From: Hydrogenophilales bacterium RIFOXYD1_FULL_62_11
Lineage (GTDB): Bacteria > Pseudomonadota > Gammaproteobacteria > Burkholderiales > Thiobacillaceae
Length of the DNA: 13,306 nucleotides
Assembly: GCA_001802655.1 (NCBI GenBank)
Contig: MGZO01000029.1
Coordinates: 31,495 to 44,800 of the forward strand
Direction of reading: 5' to 3'
How positions within the stretch are numbered: the stretch's first letter is position 1; each line of letters starts with the position of its first letter. Positions 1-5,130 of this stretch are shown here, piece by piece. Below the pieces are notes generated by a model. That model was not told the origin of the DNA and did no database searches. It was given only the letters and a program-made list of their open reading frames with translations. Made by a program: the position numbers and the translations under genes.

Positions 1-1
1 G

Positions 2-184
2 GCCACCCTTGAGGCACAACGCACGCAGGAAGCCCAGAAGCAAGCCGAGCTCAAGCGTCAGGAAGTGCTGGCAAAGGCACAGGCTAAACAAGAAAAACAG
101 GCTGCGCGGGAAAGGGCTGCGCAAGCCCTGCAGGCTGCTCGCCAGTCGGGAGGCGTGAGGGCCTTTGCCGAGAGCGCTCCCTGA
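2..184 (+). CDS. 3' end of an unidentified gene with a charged helical C-terminus
   Basis: An open frame enters from the left edge (first full codon at position 2) and stops at TGA 182-184, leaving the last 60 residues. They are dominated by Ala, Gln, Glu, Lys and Arg, with several Lys-Gln-Ala and Arg-Gln-Glu steps. This is the composition of a long exposed helix or coiled coil, and it ends in a short non-helical tail (GGVRAFAESAP). No catalytic motif or family signature is visible, so no function is assigned. The frame is supported by its direction, which matches the other genes, by its consistent composition, and by a 7-bp dyad 12 bases after the stop. Such tails occur on many periplasmic and envelope proteins, but that is only a possibility. 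The N-terminus lies outside the window. Confidence 0.6.
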   Translation, partial: ATLEAQRTQEAQKQAELKRQEVLAKAQAKQEKQAARERAAQALQAARQSGGVRAFAESAP

Positions 185-195
185 GGATTCGATAT

Positions 196-222
196 GCGTC
201 ATGCAACGCGTTTGTATGACGC
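196..222 (+). terminator. Weak terminator-like dyad after the first gene
   Basis: A perfect 7-bp inverted repeat, GCGTCAT at 196-202 and ATGACGC at 216-222, has a 13-base loop and starts 12 bases after the stop codon at 184. No T-run follows on the + strand, so it does not meet the usual rule for an intrinsic terminator. It may stabilise the 3' end of the transcript or be chance. Confidence 0.3.
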
Positions 223-331
223 CACACCTGTGCTCATTTTATGAACCCATTCCTGTGTGAATTGTTCTTTCACTGGGGTGTACGTTCATTTCCCATTGAG
301 GTGTTGCAACATCCTGACTTTGCAAACGGGC

Positions 332-360
332 AAAACAAAAACGGCGCATTAAGCGCCGTT
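332..360 (-). terminator. Strong intrinsic terminator facing the - strand
   Basis: On the - strand, AACGGCGC (360-353), loop TTAAT and GCGCCGTT (347-340) form a perfect 8-bp GC-rich stem. It runs straight into a U-tract in which TTTTT is followed by G and TTTT. On the + strand the hairpin is followed by GAAACC, with no T-run, so the orientation is clear. It ends the candidate small RNA and would also face the gene converging from the left. Confidence 0.75.
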
Positions 361-418
361 GAAACCTGGTGTGGCTGGAGGAGGAGCACCCGGGGAAACC
401 CCGTACCAGGCAATCTAC
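335..418 (-). ncRNA. Candidate small RNA with a CUCCUCC loop and intrinsic terminator
   Basis: Read on the - strand, the sequence gives a closing stem (CCTGGT from 410-405 with ACCAGG from 370-365). This encloses a small hairpin (CGGGG-TTT-CCCCG, 403-391) and an unpaired pyrimidine segment CTCCTCCTCC (386-377). An intrinsic terminator at 360-332 follows. The unpaired segment is complementary to Shine-Dalgarno sequences, a feature of several proteobacterial regulatory RNAs. A weak promoter lies upstream: TTGATC at 451-446 and TAGATT at 430-425, with a short 15-base spacer. The 5' end near 418 is inferred. No - strand gene lies upstream that could own the terminator, which supports an independent transcript of roughly 80 nt. 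No named RNA family is recognised. Confidence 0.45.
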
Positions 419-508
419 AAGGGAAATCTACTCAAGCACTGCGTCGATCAACACAGTTGTAAGCATTGAATTATTTAACGGTGTCGCTTGCATTTTCTTG
501 ATGCTATT

Positions 509-528
509 TCAGGAAATTATTTTCCTGA
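509..528. promoter_or_regulatory. Perfect 8-bp inverted repeat, possible operator
   Basis: TCAGGAAA (509-516), spacer TTAT, TTTCCTGA (521-528) is a perfect 20-base dyad, 170 bases upstream of the guanylyltransferase gene. It is AT-rich and has no T-run after it, so it looks more like a binding site for a dimeric regulator than a terminator. The regulator is unknown. Confidence 0.35.
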
Positions 529-697
529 CTTGCTGCGGAAGGGGGAATCCCTCACCATACATGCCATTCGTTTGCGCGCCTGGCATATGCTCCAAGTCAA
601 ACAGCATCATGTGCTTTTTCAAGCGGCTGACACAAGCGGGTAGCGTAGCCGTGGCACCATTCCCAACACTGATAAAACTCATAACTGACTCCACGAT

Positions 698-2119
698 ATG
701 ACCACTATCCATCCTGTGATCCTTTCCGGTGGCTCGGGCACCCGCCTGTGGCCCTTGTCTCGCGCTGCGCTGCCGAAACAGCTGTTGCCGCTGGCGAGCG
801 ATTTCAGCTTGCTGCAGGACACGGTCAGCCGATTGAGAAGTTTTCCGGACATGGCCGCGCCGCTGATGGTGTGCAATGTCGAGCACCGCTTCATGATTGC
901 CGAGCAAATGAGGCAGATTGACACCGTACCGCGCGCAATTGTGCTGGAGCCCGTCGGGCGCAATACCGCGCCGGCAATTGCGGTCGCAGCTCTGATGCTT
1001 AGCCGGGATGATCCTGATGCCTTGATGCTGGTTTTGCCAGCGGACCACTTGATTGGGGACGTCGAAGCGTTTCATGCGGCGATCCGAACAGCGGCTGTGG
1101 CGGCTCAGAAGGGTCATCTGGCCACGTTTGGAATCGTTGCGGCCACGCCTGAAACGGGTTATGGCTACATTCGAAAGGGTGCGCAGTTGGCAGATGTGGC
1201 CGGGGCACATCAGGTTGCTGCGTTCGTCGAGAAGCCCGATCTGGCGACTGCGCAACAGTATGTGGAGTCCGGTGAGTATTTCTGGAACAGCGGCATGTTC
1301 CTGTTCCGGGCGGTGGATTTTCTGAATGAACTGCAAGCCTTGCGCCCCGACATTCTGGATGCCAGCCGTGCTGCATTGGATGCGGCTTTGCTGGATCTGG
1401 ACTTTGTCCGGCTTGATCCAGCAGCCTTCGAGGGTTGCCCATCCGATTCGGTCGATTACGCCGTGATGGAACACACCCGGCGCGCGGCAGTGGTGCCTGC
1501 CGATATGGCCTGGAACGACATTGGTGCCTGGACCGCGTTATGGGAAGTTGCGGAGAAGGACGGCCAGGGCAATGCCAGCCGGGGTGACGTGATGCTGGAA
1601 AACGCGCACAACAATTTCATCCGTGCTGAATCCCGCATGGTTGCCATGTTGGGGGTATCAGATCTGGTGGTCGTGGAAACAGCCGACGTCGTTCTGGTTG
1701 CGCATAAAGACCAGGTGCAGGATGTGAAGAAGCTGGTTGATCGCCTGAAAGCCGAGAAACGCTGTGAACATCTGGTCCACAAGCAGGTTTACCGGCCCTG
1801 GGGCTGGTATGAGGGCATCGATGAGGGCGAGCGTTTTCAGGTCAAGCGCATCATGGTCAAACCCGGCGAGAAGCTGAGTCTGCAGATGCATCACCACCGG
1901 GCAGAGCACTGGATCGTTGTATCGGGAACTGCACGCGTCACCTGCGGCGACAGCGTGATTTTGCTTAGCGAGAACCAGTCTACCTATATTCCGTTGGGGA
2001 CATCGCACCGGCTGGAAAATCCTGGAAAAATCGACTTGCATATGATCGAGGTGCAGTCGGGCACCTATCTGGGAGAGGACGATATCGTGCGCTTTGAGGA
2101 TATCTATCAGCGTACTTGA
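698..2119 (+). CDS. manC: Mannose-1-phosphate guanylyltransferase / mannose-6-phosphate isomerase (ManC/AlgA type)
   Basis: This 473-residue protein has the two-domain layout of bifunctional type II phosphomannose isomerase / GDP-mannose pyrophosphorylase. The N-terminal nucleotidyltransferase carries GGSGTRLWPLSR (11-22), PKQLL (26-30), EPVGRNTAPA (84-93), LPADH (113-117), FVEKP (176-180), WNSGMF (196-201) and WNDIGAW (272-278). The C-terminal cupin isomerase domain (about 360-470) has the metal-site segment around QMHHHRAEHW (396-405). It would make mannose-6-P from fructose-6-P and GDP-mannose from mannose-1-P and GTP in the cytoplasm, feeding exopolysaccharide, O-antigen or deoxyhexose synthesis. 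Length is typical and no key residue is missing. The ATG at 698 fits the family N-terminus, but no strong ribosome-binding site precedes it. It has no polysaccharide-gene neighbour here, so the end product cannot be told. AlgA, XanB and CpsB are the same family. Confidence 0.95.
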   Translation: MTTIHPVILSGGSGTRLWPLSRAALPKQLLPLASDFSLLQDTVSRLRSFPDMAAPLMVCNVEHRFMIAEQMRQIDTVPRAIVLEPVGRNTAPAIAVAALMLSRDDPDALMLVLPADHLIGDVEAFHAAIRTAAVAAQKGHLATFGIVAATPETGYGYIRKGAQLADVAGAHQVAAFVEKPDLATAQQYVESGEYFWNSGMFLFRAVDFLNELQALRPDILDASRAALDAALLDLDFVRLDPAAFEGCPSDSVDYAVMEHTRRAAVVPADMAWNDIGAWTALWEVAEKDGQGNASRGDVMLENAHNNFIRAESRMVAMLGVSDLVVVETADVVLVAHKDQVQDVKKLVDRLKAEKRCEHLVHKQVYRPWGWYEGIDEGERFQVKRIMVKPGEKLSLQMHHHRAEHWIVVSGTARVTCGDSVILLSENQSTYIPLGTSHRLENPGKIDLHMIEVQSGTYLGEDDIVRFEDIYQRT

Positions 2120-2141
2120 ATCGGTCCGTCGGTTTAATCAA

Positions 2142-2166
2142 GGCTGCAGGTGCAATGCCTGCAGCC
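2142..2166 (+). terminator. Hairpin after manC, probable terminator
   Basis: GGCTGCAGG (2142-2150), loop TGCAATG and CCTGCAGCC (2158-2166) form a perfect 9-bp stem starting 23 bases after the manC stop. The U-rich stretch expected of an intrinsic terminator begins only near 2190 (TTTTTCTTTGTTTTC), so the fit is imperfect. It probably ends or protects the manC transcript and separates it from the flagellar genes. Confidence 0.5.
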
Positions 2167-2225
2167 ACCAGTCAAACAGGTTGTCTAAGTTTTTCTTTGT
2201 TTTCATGGGTTTTTTAATTTAATAC

Positions 2226-2258
2226 GGCTGGTCTGTATTGGCTGCGTGCTTTTGGCTG
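2226..2258. repeat. Three GGCTG motifs at 14-base spacing upstream of flhDC
   Basis: GGCTG occurs at 2226-2230, 2240-2244 and 2254-2258, each start exactly 14 bases from the next. Each unit is followed by a T-rich stretch (consensus roughly GGCTG, seven mixed bases, TT). The regular step suggests a short iteron-like array for a regulator, but only five bases are conserved. Confidence 0.3.
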
Positions 2259-2288
2259 GATTTGTTTGTAAGACAAACGCCAAGTGCT

Positions 2289-2334
2289 TGTAGGGTTATC
2301 TTCCTACAGTTTATTAGTTCTTTGTCTGTATTAT
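2289..2334 (+). promoter_or_regulatory. Possible activator-type flhDC promoter: dyad plus TATTAT
   Basis: TGTAGG (2289-2294) and CCTACA (2303-2308) form a dyad centred at 2298.5. TATTAT at 2329-2334 resembles a sigma-70 -10 element, and no acceptable -35 hexamer lies 16-18 bases upstream. If transcription starts near 2341 the dyad centre is close to -42, the usual place for an activator that replaces the -35 contact. The activator is unknown. Confidence 0.3.
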
Positions 2335-2357
2335 CTTTCAATGGTGTCGTCCGATAA
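2331..2357 (+). promoter_or_regulatory. Sigma-28-like promoter upstream of flhDC
   Basis: TTATCTTT (2331-2338), an 11-base spacer and TCCGATAA (2350-2357) match the FliA consensus TAAAGTTT-N11-GCCGATAA at 5 of 8 and 7 of 8 positions with exact spacing. Transcription would start near 2364, about 57 bases before flhD. This would place flhDC partly under FliA control. Confidence 0.35.
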
Positions 2358-2360
2358 CGA

Positions 2361-2387
2361 TTTCACAACGCTGACTTAAGTGTGAAA
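2361..2387 (+). promoter_or_regulatory. 7-bp inverted repeat in the flhD leader
   Basis: TTTCACA (2361-2367) and TGTGAAA (2381-2387) form a perfect dyad with a 13-base spacer, ending 20 bases before the flhD ribosome-binding site. It could be an operator, or an mRNA hairpin affecting translation. The half-site order is the reverse of a CRP site (TGTGA-N6-TCACA), so CRP is not proposed. Confidence 0.35.
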
Positions 2388-2420
2388 CCGAAAATAATTC
2401 TGCGAATAAGGACCGACAAC

Positions 2421-2732
2421 ATGAAACTCGACGAAATGATGGACGAAATACGTGATGTCAATCTCAACTATTTGATGCTGGCTCAACACATGATCCAAAC
2501 CGACAAGACCGCTGCGGTCTTTCGCCTGGGGATCAGCCAGGATGTTGCCGACCTGATTGAAACCCTGACTGCCGCGCAGATCCTCAAGCTTGCCGGCTCC
2601 GGCATGCTGGTCTCGCGCTTCCGCTTCGACGATGGAATGGTGCTCAACATGTTGACCTCTTACACCAAAGACCGGGCAATGGCGCAATCGCATGCAGCCA
2701 TCCTGATGGCCGGGCAGGCAGCTTTCGCCTGA
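2421..2732 (+). CDS. flhD: Flagellar transcriptional activator FlhD
   Basis: FlhD joins FlhC in a DNA-binding complex that activates class II flagellar promoters with sigma-70 RNA polymerase. The 103-residue product has the family's core throughout: a helical start ending in VNLNYLMLAQ (13-22), FRLGIS (34-39), LTAAQILKLAGSGMLVSRFRFDDG (49-72) and a less conserved C-terminal helix. The ATG at 2421 was chosen because AAGGA (2408-2412) lies 8 bases before it and the N-terminus then aligns with E. coli FlhD. An in-frame GTG at 2382 would add 13 residues but has no ribosome-binding site. Position 65 is Ser where E. coli FlhD has the cysteine of the dimer disulfide. flhC follows after 30 bases, so the two are co-transcribed. 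Confidence 0.96.
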   Translation: MKLDEMMDEIRDVNLNYLMLAQHMIQTDKTAAVFRLGISQDVADLIETLTAAQILKLAGSGMLVSRFRFDDGMVLNMLTSYTKDRAMAQSHAAILMAGQAAFA

Positions 2733-2762
2733 TTCTGACCGTAGCGTTTGAGGACTGTTCAA

Positions 2763-3314
2763 ATGAGTAAAAAAAGCCTGTTGACCGAAATGCGCGACAC
2801 CCAGTTGGCGATCGAAATGATCGAACTCGGTGCCCGCCCGCAGGTGCTGGAATCCGAAACCTCATTGTCGCGCGAACGTTTGCTCAAGCTCTACAAGGAG
2901 GTCAAGGGCGTTTCCCCGCCCAAGGGCATGTTGCCCTTTTCGACCGACTGGTTTTTGACCTGGCTGCCCAATGTGCACTCTTCGCTGTTTATCAATATCC
3001 ATCGTTATCTGATCAAAAACAGCGAATGCAGCGGGATTGAGGCCATCCTCAAAAGCTATCGCCTGTATCAGGAATACCTGCATTCCAATCAGACCGAAGC
3101 CGTTTTGAGTTTCACCCGTGCCTGGACATTGCATCGCTTTTTCGAAAGCAACATGCTGGAAACCGCAGCTTGCAGCTGTTGCGGCGGCCATTTCGTGGTT
3201 CATCCTGACGACTTGCATCGGGATTATGTGTGCGGCTTGTGCAATGTTCCCGCGCGTGCCGGCAAAACCCGCAAGGCCAAGGCCGAAGCGCAGGCCGAGC
3301 TAGCTGCGGCCTGA
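2763..3314 (+). CDS. flhC: Flagellar transcriptional activator FlhC
   Basis: FlhC is the DNA-contacting partner of FlhD. The 183-residue product carries the zinc site as Cys137-x-x-Cys140 and Cys157-x-x-Cys160, the same positions as in E. coli FlhC, with an extra Cys139 inside the first pair. Family segments include LAIEMIELGARPQVLE (15-30), the PPKGMLPFSTDWF segment (52-64) and SLFINIHRYL (74-83). The start is ATG 2763 because GAGGA (2750-2754) precedes it by 8 bases; an in-frame TTG at 2748 would overlap this site. The C-terminal 20 residues are Ala/Lys-rich and probably disordered. A methyltransferase gene begins 18 bases after the stop, implying a longer transcript than flhDC alone. Confidence 0.96.
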   Translation: MSKKSLLTEMRDTQLAIEMIELGARPQVLESETSLSRERLLKLYKEVKGVSPPKGMLPFSTDWFLTWLPNVHSSLFINIHRYLIKNSECSGIEAILKSYRLYQEYLHSNQTEAVLSFTRAWTLHRFFESNMLETAACSCCGGHFVVHPDDLHRDYVCGLCNVPARAGKTRKAKAEAQAELAAA

Positions 3315-3332
3315 TCGACACTGCAGCTCCGG

Positions 3333-4094
3333 GTGGTGACGCGCCTGCCGGTTAGTCTTCAGTCGCTCATCGTTCAGTGTGCGGCTTTGCTGCTGGTGGC
3401 ATTGCTGGCTGTTTCGCTCCAATCCGTTTTTTTATTTGAGCCTGTTCTATGGCAACTGGCTCTGGCTCAAGGCTTTGTGGCTGCTGGGTTGAGCTGGTTT
3501 TGGCGTCAGCCTGCCTGGTGGATGCCACTCCATCTGGGTTTCTTCCCCGTCATCTTGTTTGCACGGCAATTCAATCTGCCCGCCTGGCTTTATCTGGCGG
3601 CATTTTTACTGTTGGTGTTGTTCTACTGGAGTAGTTTCCGCACCCGAGTGCCGCTGTATCTGTCCGATCGCAAGGCTTGGCAAGCCGTCATTCCGTTGCT
3701 GCCATCGGCGACGCCATTCCGTTTTATCGATATCGGAAGCGGCTTCGGCGATGTACCGTTTTATCTGGAGTCGCGGTTTCCGCTTGCTGATTTTTACGGC
3801 ACTGAGATTGCACCGGCGCCCTGGCTCATCAGTCGCGTGCGTGCCCGGTACAAACGCAGCCGAGTCACATTACTGCGTCGTGATTACGCGGCGCTTGATC
3901 TGGCCAGCTTCGATGTGGTGTTCGCTTTCCTTTCGCCGGCTGCGATGCCGAGTGTGTGGCTGCAGGCGCAGGCGCAAATGCGCAAGGGAAGTTTGCTCAT
4001 CAGTCTGTCCTTCGATGTACAGGCGCGGCAACCGGATCAGGTGATTGATCTGGCCGAAGGGGCGCGCCATACGCTTTACGCGTGGCGAATGTGA
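3333..4094 (+). CDS. Membrane-anchored SAM-dependent methyltransferase-like protein, target unknown
   Basis: The 253-residue protein has two parts. Residues 9-100 form about four hydrophobic segments (near 9-30, 38-56, 62-78, 84-100), followed by a basic stretch (SFRTR) that predicts a cytoplasmic C-terminus. Residues 118-253 resemble a short class I methyltransferase: glycine-rich motif I FIDIGSGFGD (131-140), an acidic residue after strand 2 (YGTEIAP, Glu158), RRDYAALDL (182-190) and SFDVVFAFLSP (192-202). The domain is only about 135 residues, close to the minimal Rossmann core, with little room for a substrate-recognition region. The start is uncertain: GTG 3333 or GTG 3336, both with a weak ribosome-binding site, 18 bases after flhC. 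Its place between flhC and motA suggests a link to motility or the envelope, but nothing in the sequence identifies the methylated molecule. It is not similar in layout to the flagellin lysine methylase FliB. Confidence 0.8.
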   Translation: MVTRLPVSLQSLIVQCAALLLVALLAVSLQSVFLFEPVLWQLALAQGFVAAGLSWFWRQPAWWMPLHLGFFPVILFARQFNLPAWLYLAAFLLLVLFYWSSFRTRVPLYLSDRKAWQAVIPLLPSATPFRFIDIGSGFGDVPFYLESRFPLADFYGTEIAPAPWLISRVRARYKRSRVTLLRRDYAALDLASFDVVFAFLSPAAMPSVWLQAQAQMRKGSLLISLSFDVQARQPDQVIDLAEGARHTLYAWRM

Positions 4095-4125
4095 ACAGGC
4101 ACTGGAATTCTTCGTGAGCGTGCCA

Positions 4126-4152
4126 TCAAGTTTTGAGCAATCCGGTCGAAAC
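4126..4152 (+). promoter_or_regulatory. Sigma-28 (FliA) promoter for motA
   Basis: TCAAGTTT (4126-4133), exactly 11 bases, then GTCGAAAC (4145-4152) match TAAAGTTT-N11-GCCGATAA at 7 of 8 and 5 of 8 positions. It lies just after the methyltransferase gene ends (4094) and would start transcription near 4160, about 64 bases before motA. This is the expected class III control of stator genes, and FliA is encoded in this cluster. Confidence 0.7.
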
Positions 4153-4163
4153 TTCAGGGGTGG

Positions 4164-4200
4164 ATCGGGATTAAACCCGATGCTGCTCACGACCGGTGAG
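4164..4200 (+). other. Two adjacent small hairpins in the motA leader
   Basis: ATCGGG-ATTAAA-CCCGAT (4164-4181) and CTCAC-GACCG-GTGAG (4186-4200) are perfect inverted repeats lying one after the other between the sigma-28 start point and the motA ribosome-binding site (AAAGGGA, 4208-4214). They could tune translation from the GTG start. No riboswitch family is recognised. Confidence 0.35.
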
Positions 4201-4223
4201 TCAATCAAAAGGGATGGACGCTT

Positions 4224-5084
4224 GTGCTAGTCATTGTTGGATATGTTGTGGTGGTATTGAGTGTCTTCGGCGGCTTTGCGCTGGCTGGCGGGCATCTGGC
4301 CGCCTTGTTTCAGCCACTGGAGCTGTTGATGATTGGCGGTGGTGCGGGCGGTGCATTCCTGGTGGGCAACAATGCCAAAGCCATCAAGGCAACCCTGAAA
4401 TCCTTGCCAACCATCTTTAAAGGTTCGAAGTACAGCAAGGCGCTGTACATGGACACGCTCGCACTCCTGTTCGAATTGTTGACCAAGATCCGCAAGGAAG
4501 GGCTGATGTCGGTTGAAAGCGATGTCGACTCACCGGAGAACAGCCCGCTGTTCACAAAATATCCGACCATCATGGCCGACCACCACATCGTTGAGTTTCT
4601 CACTGACTATCTGCGACTGATGGTGAGCGGCAGCATGAATGCCTTTGAAATTGAAAACCTGATGGACAACGAAATCGAAACCCATCATCACGAGGGTGAG
4701 TTGCCGGTTCACGTCGTCGCCAAGCTGGGGGATGGCTTGCCTGCGTTTGGCATTGTGGCAGCGGTGATGGGGGTGGTGCACACCATGGAATCAGTGCACC
4801 TGCCGCCGGCGGAACTGGGGATCTTGATTGCCCACGCGCTGGTGGGCACCTTTCTCGGTATTTTGCTGGCCTATGGATTTGTCGGGCCGTTGTCGGGTTT
4901 GCTTGAGCAAAAACTGCATGAATCAACCAAGATGTTCCAGTGCGTCAAGGTTACCCTGTTGGCCAGTATCAATGGCTATGCACCTGCGATTGCGGTCGAG
5001 TTTGGCCGCAAGGTTTTGTTCTCGACCGAGCGCCCATCCTTCAGCGAGCTGGAAGAGCACGTCAAGGGCGCGAAATCGCGCTGA
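4224..5084 (+). CDS. motA: Flagellar motor stator protein MotA
   Basis: MotA is the inner-membrane stator subunit that, with MotB, couples ion flow to rotor torque. The 286-residue protein follows E. coli MotA closely in length and residue numbering. It has membrane segments near 1-20, 32-50, 172-192 and 200-222; the rotor-facing charged residues Arg90 and Glu98 in the large cytoplasmic loop; and the conserved prolines Pro173 and Pro222. The GTG at 4224 is the start because it gives the family N-terminus (MLVIVGYVVV), with AAAGGGA 9 bases upstream. Similarity to the E. coli type suggests a proton-driven stator. It has its own sigma-28 promoter and a structured leader, and motB follows after 46 bases. 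It differs clearly from the second MotA-type protein at the right edge of the window. Confidence 0.97.
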   Translation: MLVIVGYVVVVLSVFGGFALAGGHLAALFQPLELLMIGGGAGGAFLVGNNAKAIKATLKSLPTIFKGSKYSKALYMDTLALLFELLTKIRKEGLMSVESDVDSPENSPLFTKYPTIMADHHIVEFLTDYLRLMVSGSMNAFEIENLMDNEIETHHHEGELPVHVVAKLGDGLPAFGIVAAVMGVVHTMESVHLPPAELGILIAHALVGTFLGILLAYGFVGPLSGLLEQKLHESTKMFQCVKVTLLASINGYAPAIAVEFGRKVLFSTERPSFSELEEHVKGAKSR

Positions 5085-5130
5085 GCTTTTTTCGCCAATT
5101 TTGAGTTTCCCCTATACCTTAAGGGCATAA

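Larger units (their letters stand above)
185..697. other. 513-base intergenic region without a protein gene
   Basis: No convincing protein gene was found. Frames open on the + strand at 241-462 and 369-701 lack family motifs and ribosome-binding sites, and a long - strand frame from 509 is the shadow of the gene beginning at 698. Contents from left to right are a dyad at 196-222, a - strand intrinsic terminator at 332-360, a structured candidate small RNA on the - strand ending there, and a perfect 8-bp inverted repeat at 509-528. From 530 to 697 there is no clear -35/-10 pair and no strong ribosome-binding site before the start codon at 698. Confidence 0.6.
2120..2420. other. Control region between manC and flhD
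   Basis: There are 301 bases without a gene. After the manC hairpin the sequence becomes T-rich and noticeably lower in GC than its surroundings, as is common before flhDC. It contains GGCTG three times at exact 14-base steps (2226, 2240, 2254), a GTTTGT-AAG-ACAAAC dyad (2264-2278), a TGTAGG-N8-CCTACA dyad (2289-2308), a TATTAT -10-like hexamer (2329-2334), an overlapping sigma-28-like promoter (2331-2357), and a TTTCACA-N13-TGTGAAA dyad (2361-2387). The flhD ribosome-binding site is at 2408-2412. This density fits a heavily regulated master-operon promoter. No site can be matched to a named regulator with confidence. Confidence 0.6.

Noticed and set aside
377..386. GGAGGAGGAG on the + strand read as a ribosome-binding site or CsrA-type GGA site
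   Set aside because: No gene with recognisable content starts downstream, and the terminator orientation shows the transcript is on the other strand.
241..462. 73-residue + strand frame in the first intergenic region
   Set aside because: It has no ribosome-binding site and no family resemblance, and it runs through the - strand terminator and the candidate small RNA.
668..675. ACTGATAA sigma-28 -10-like sequence just before manC
   Set aside because: The position expected for the -35 element (CCGTGGCA) has no match, and a sugar-nucleotide gene is not an expected target.
509..1474. 321-residue open frame on the - strand over manC
   Set aside because: It is a shadow of the strongly supported guanylyltransferase gene. 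It also could not explain the terminator at 332-360, because the region between has its own structure.
2382..2420. Longer FlhD starting at GTG 2382
   Set aside because: It has no ribosome-binding site, the extension lacks family similarity, and it would place the good AAGGA site inside the gene.
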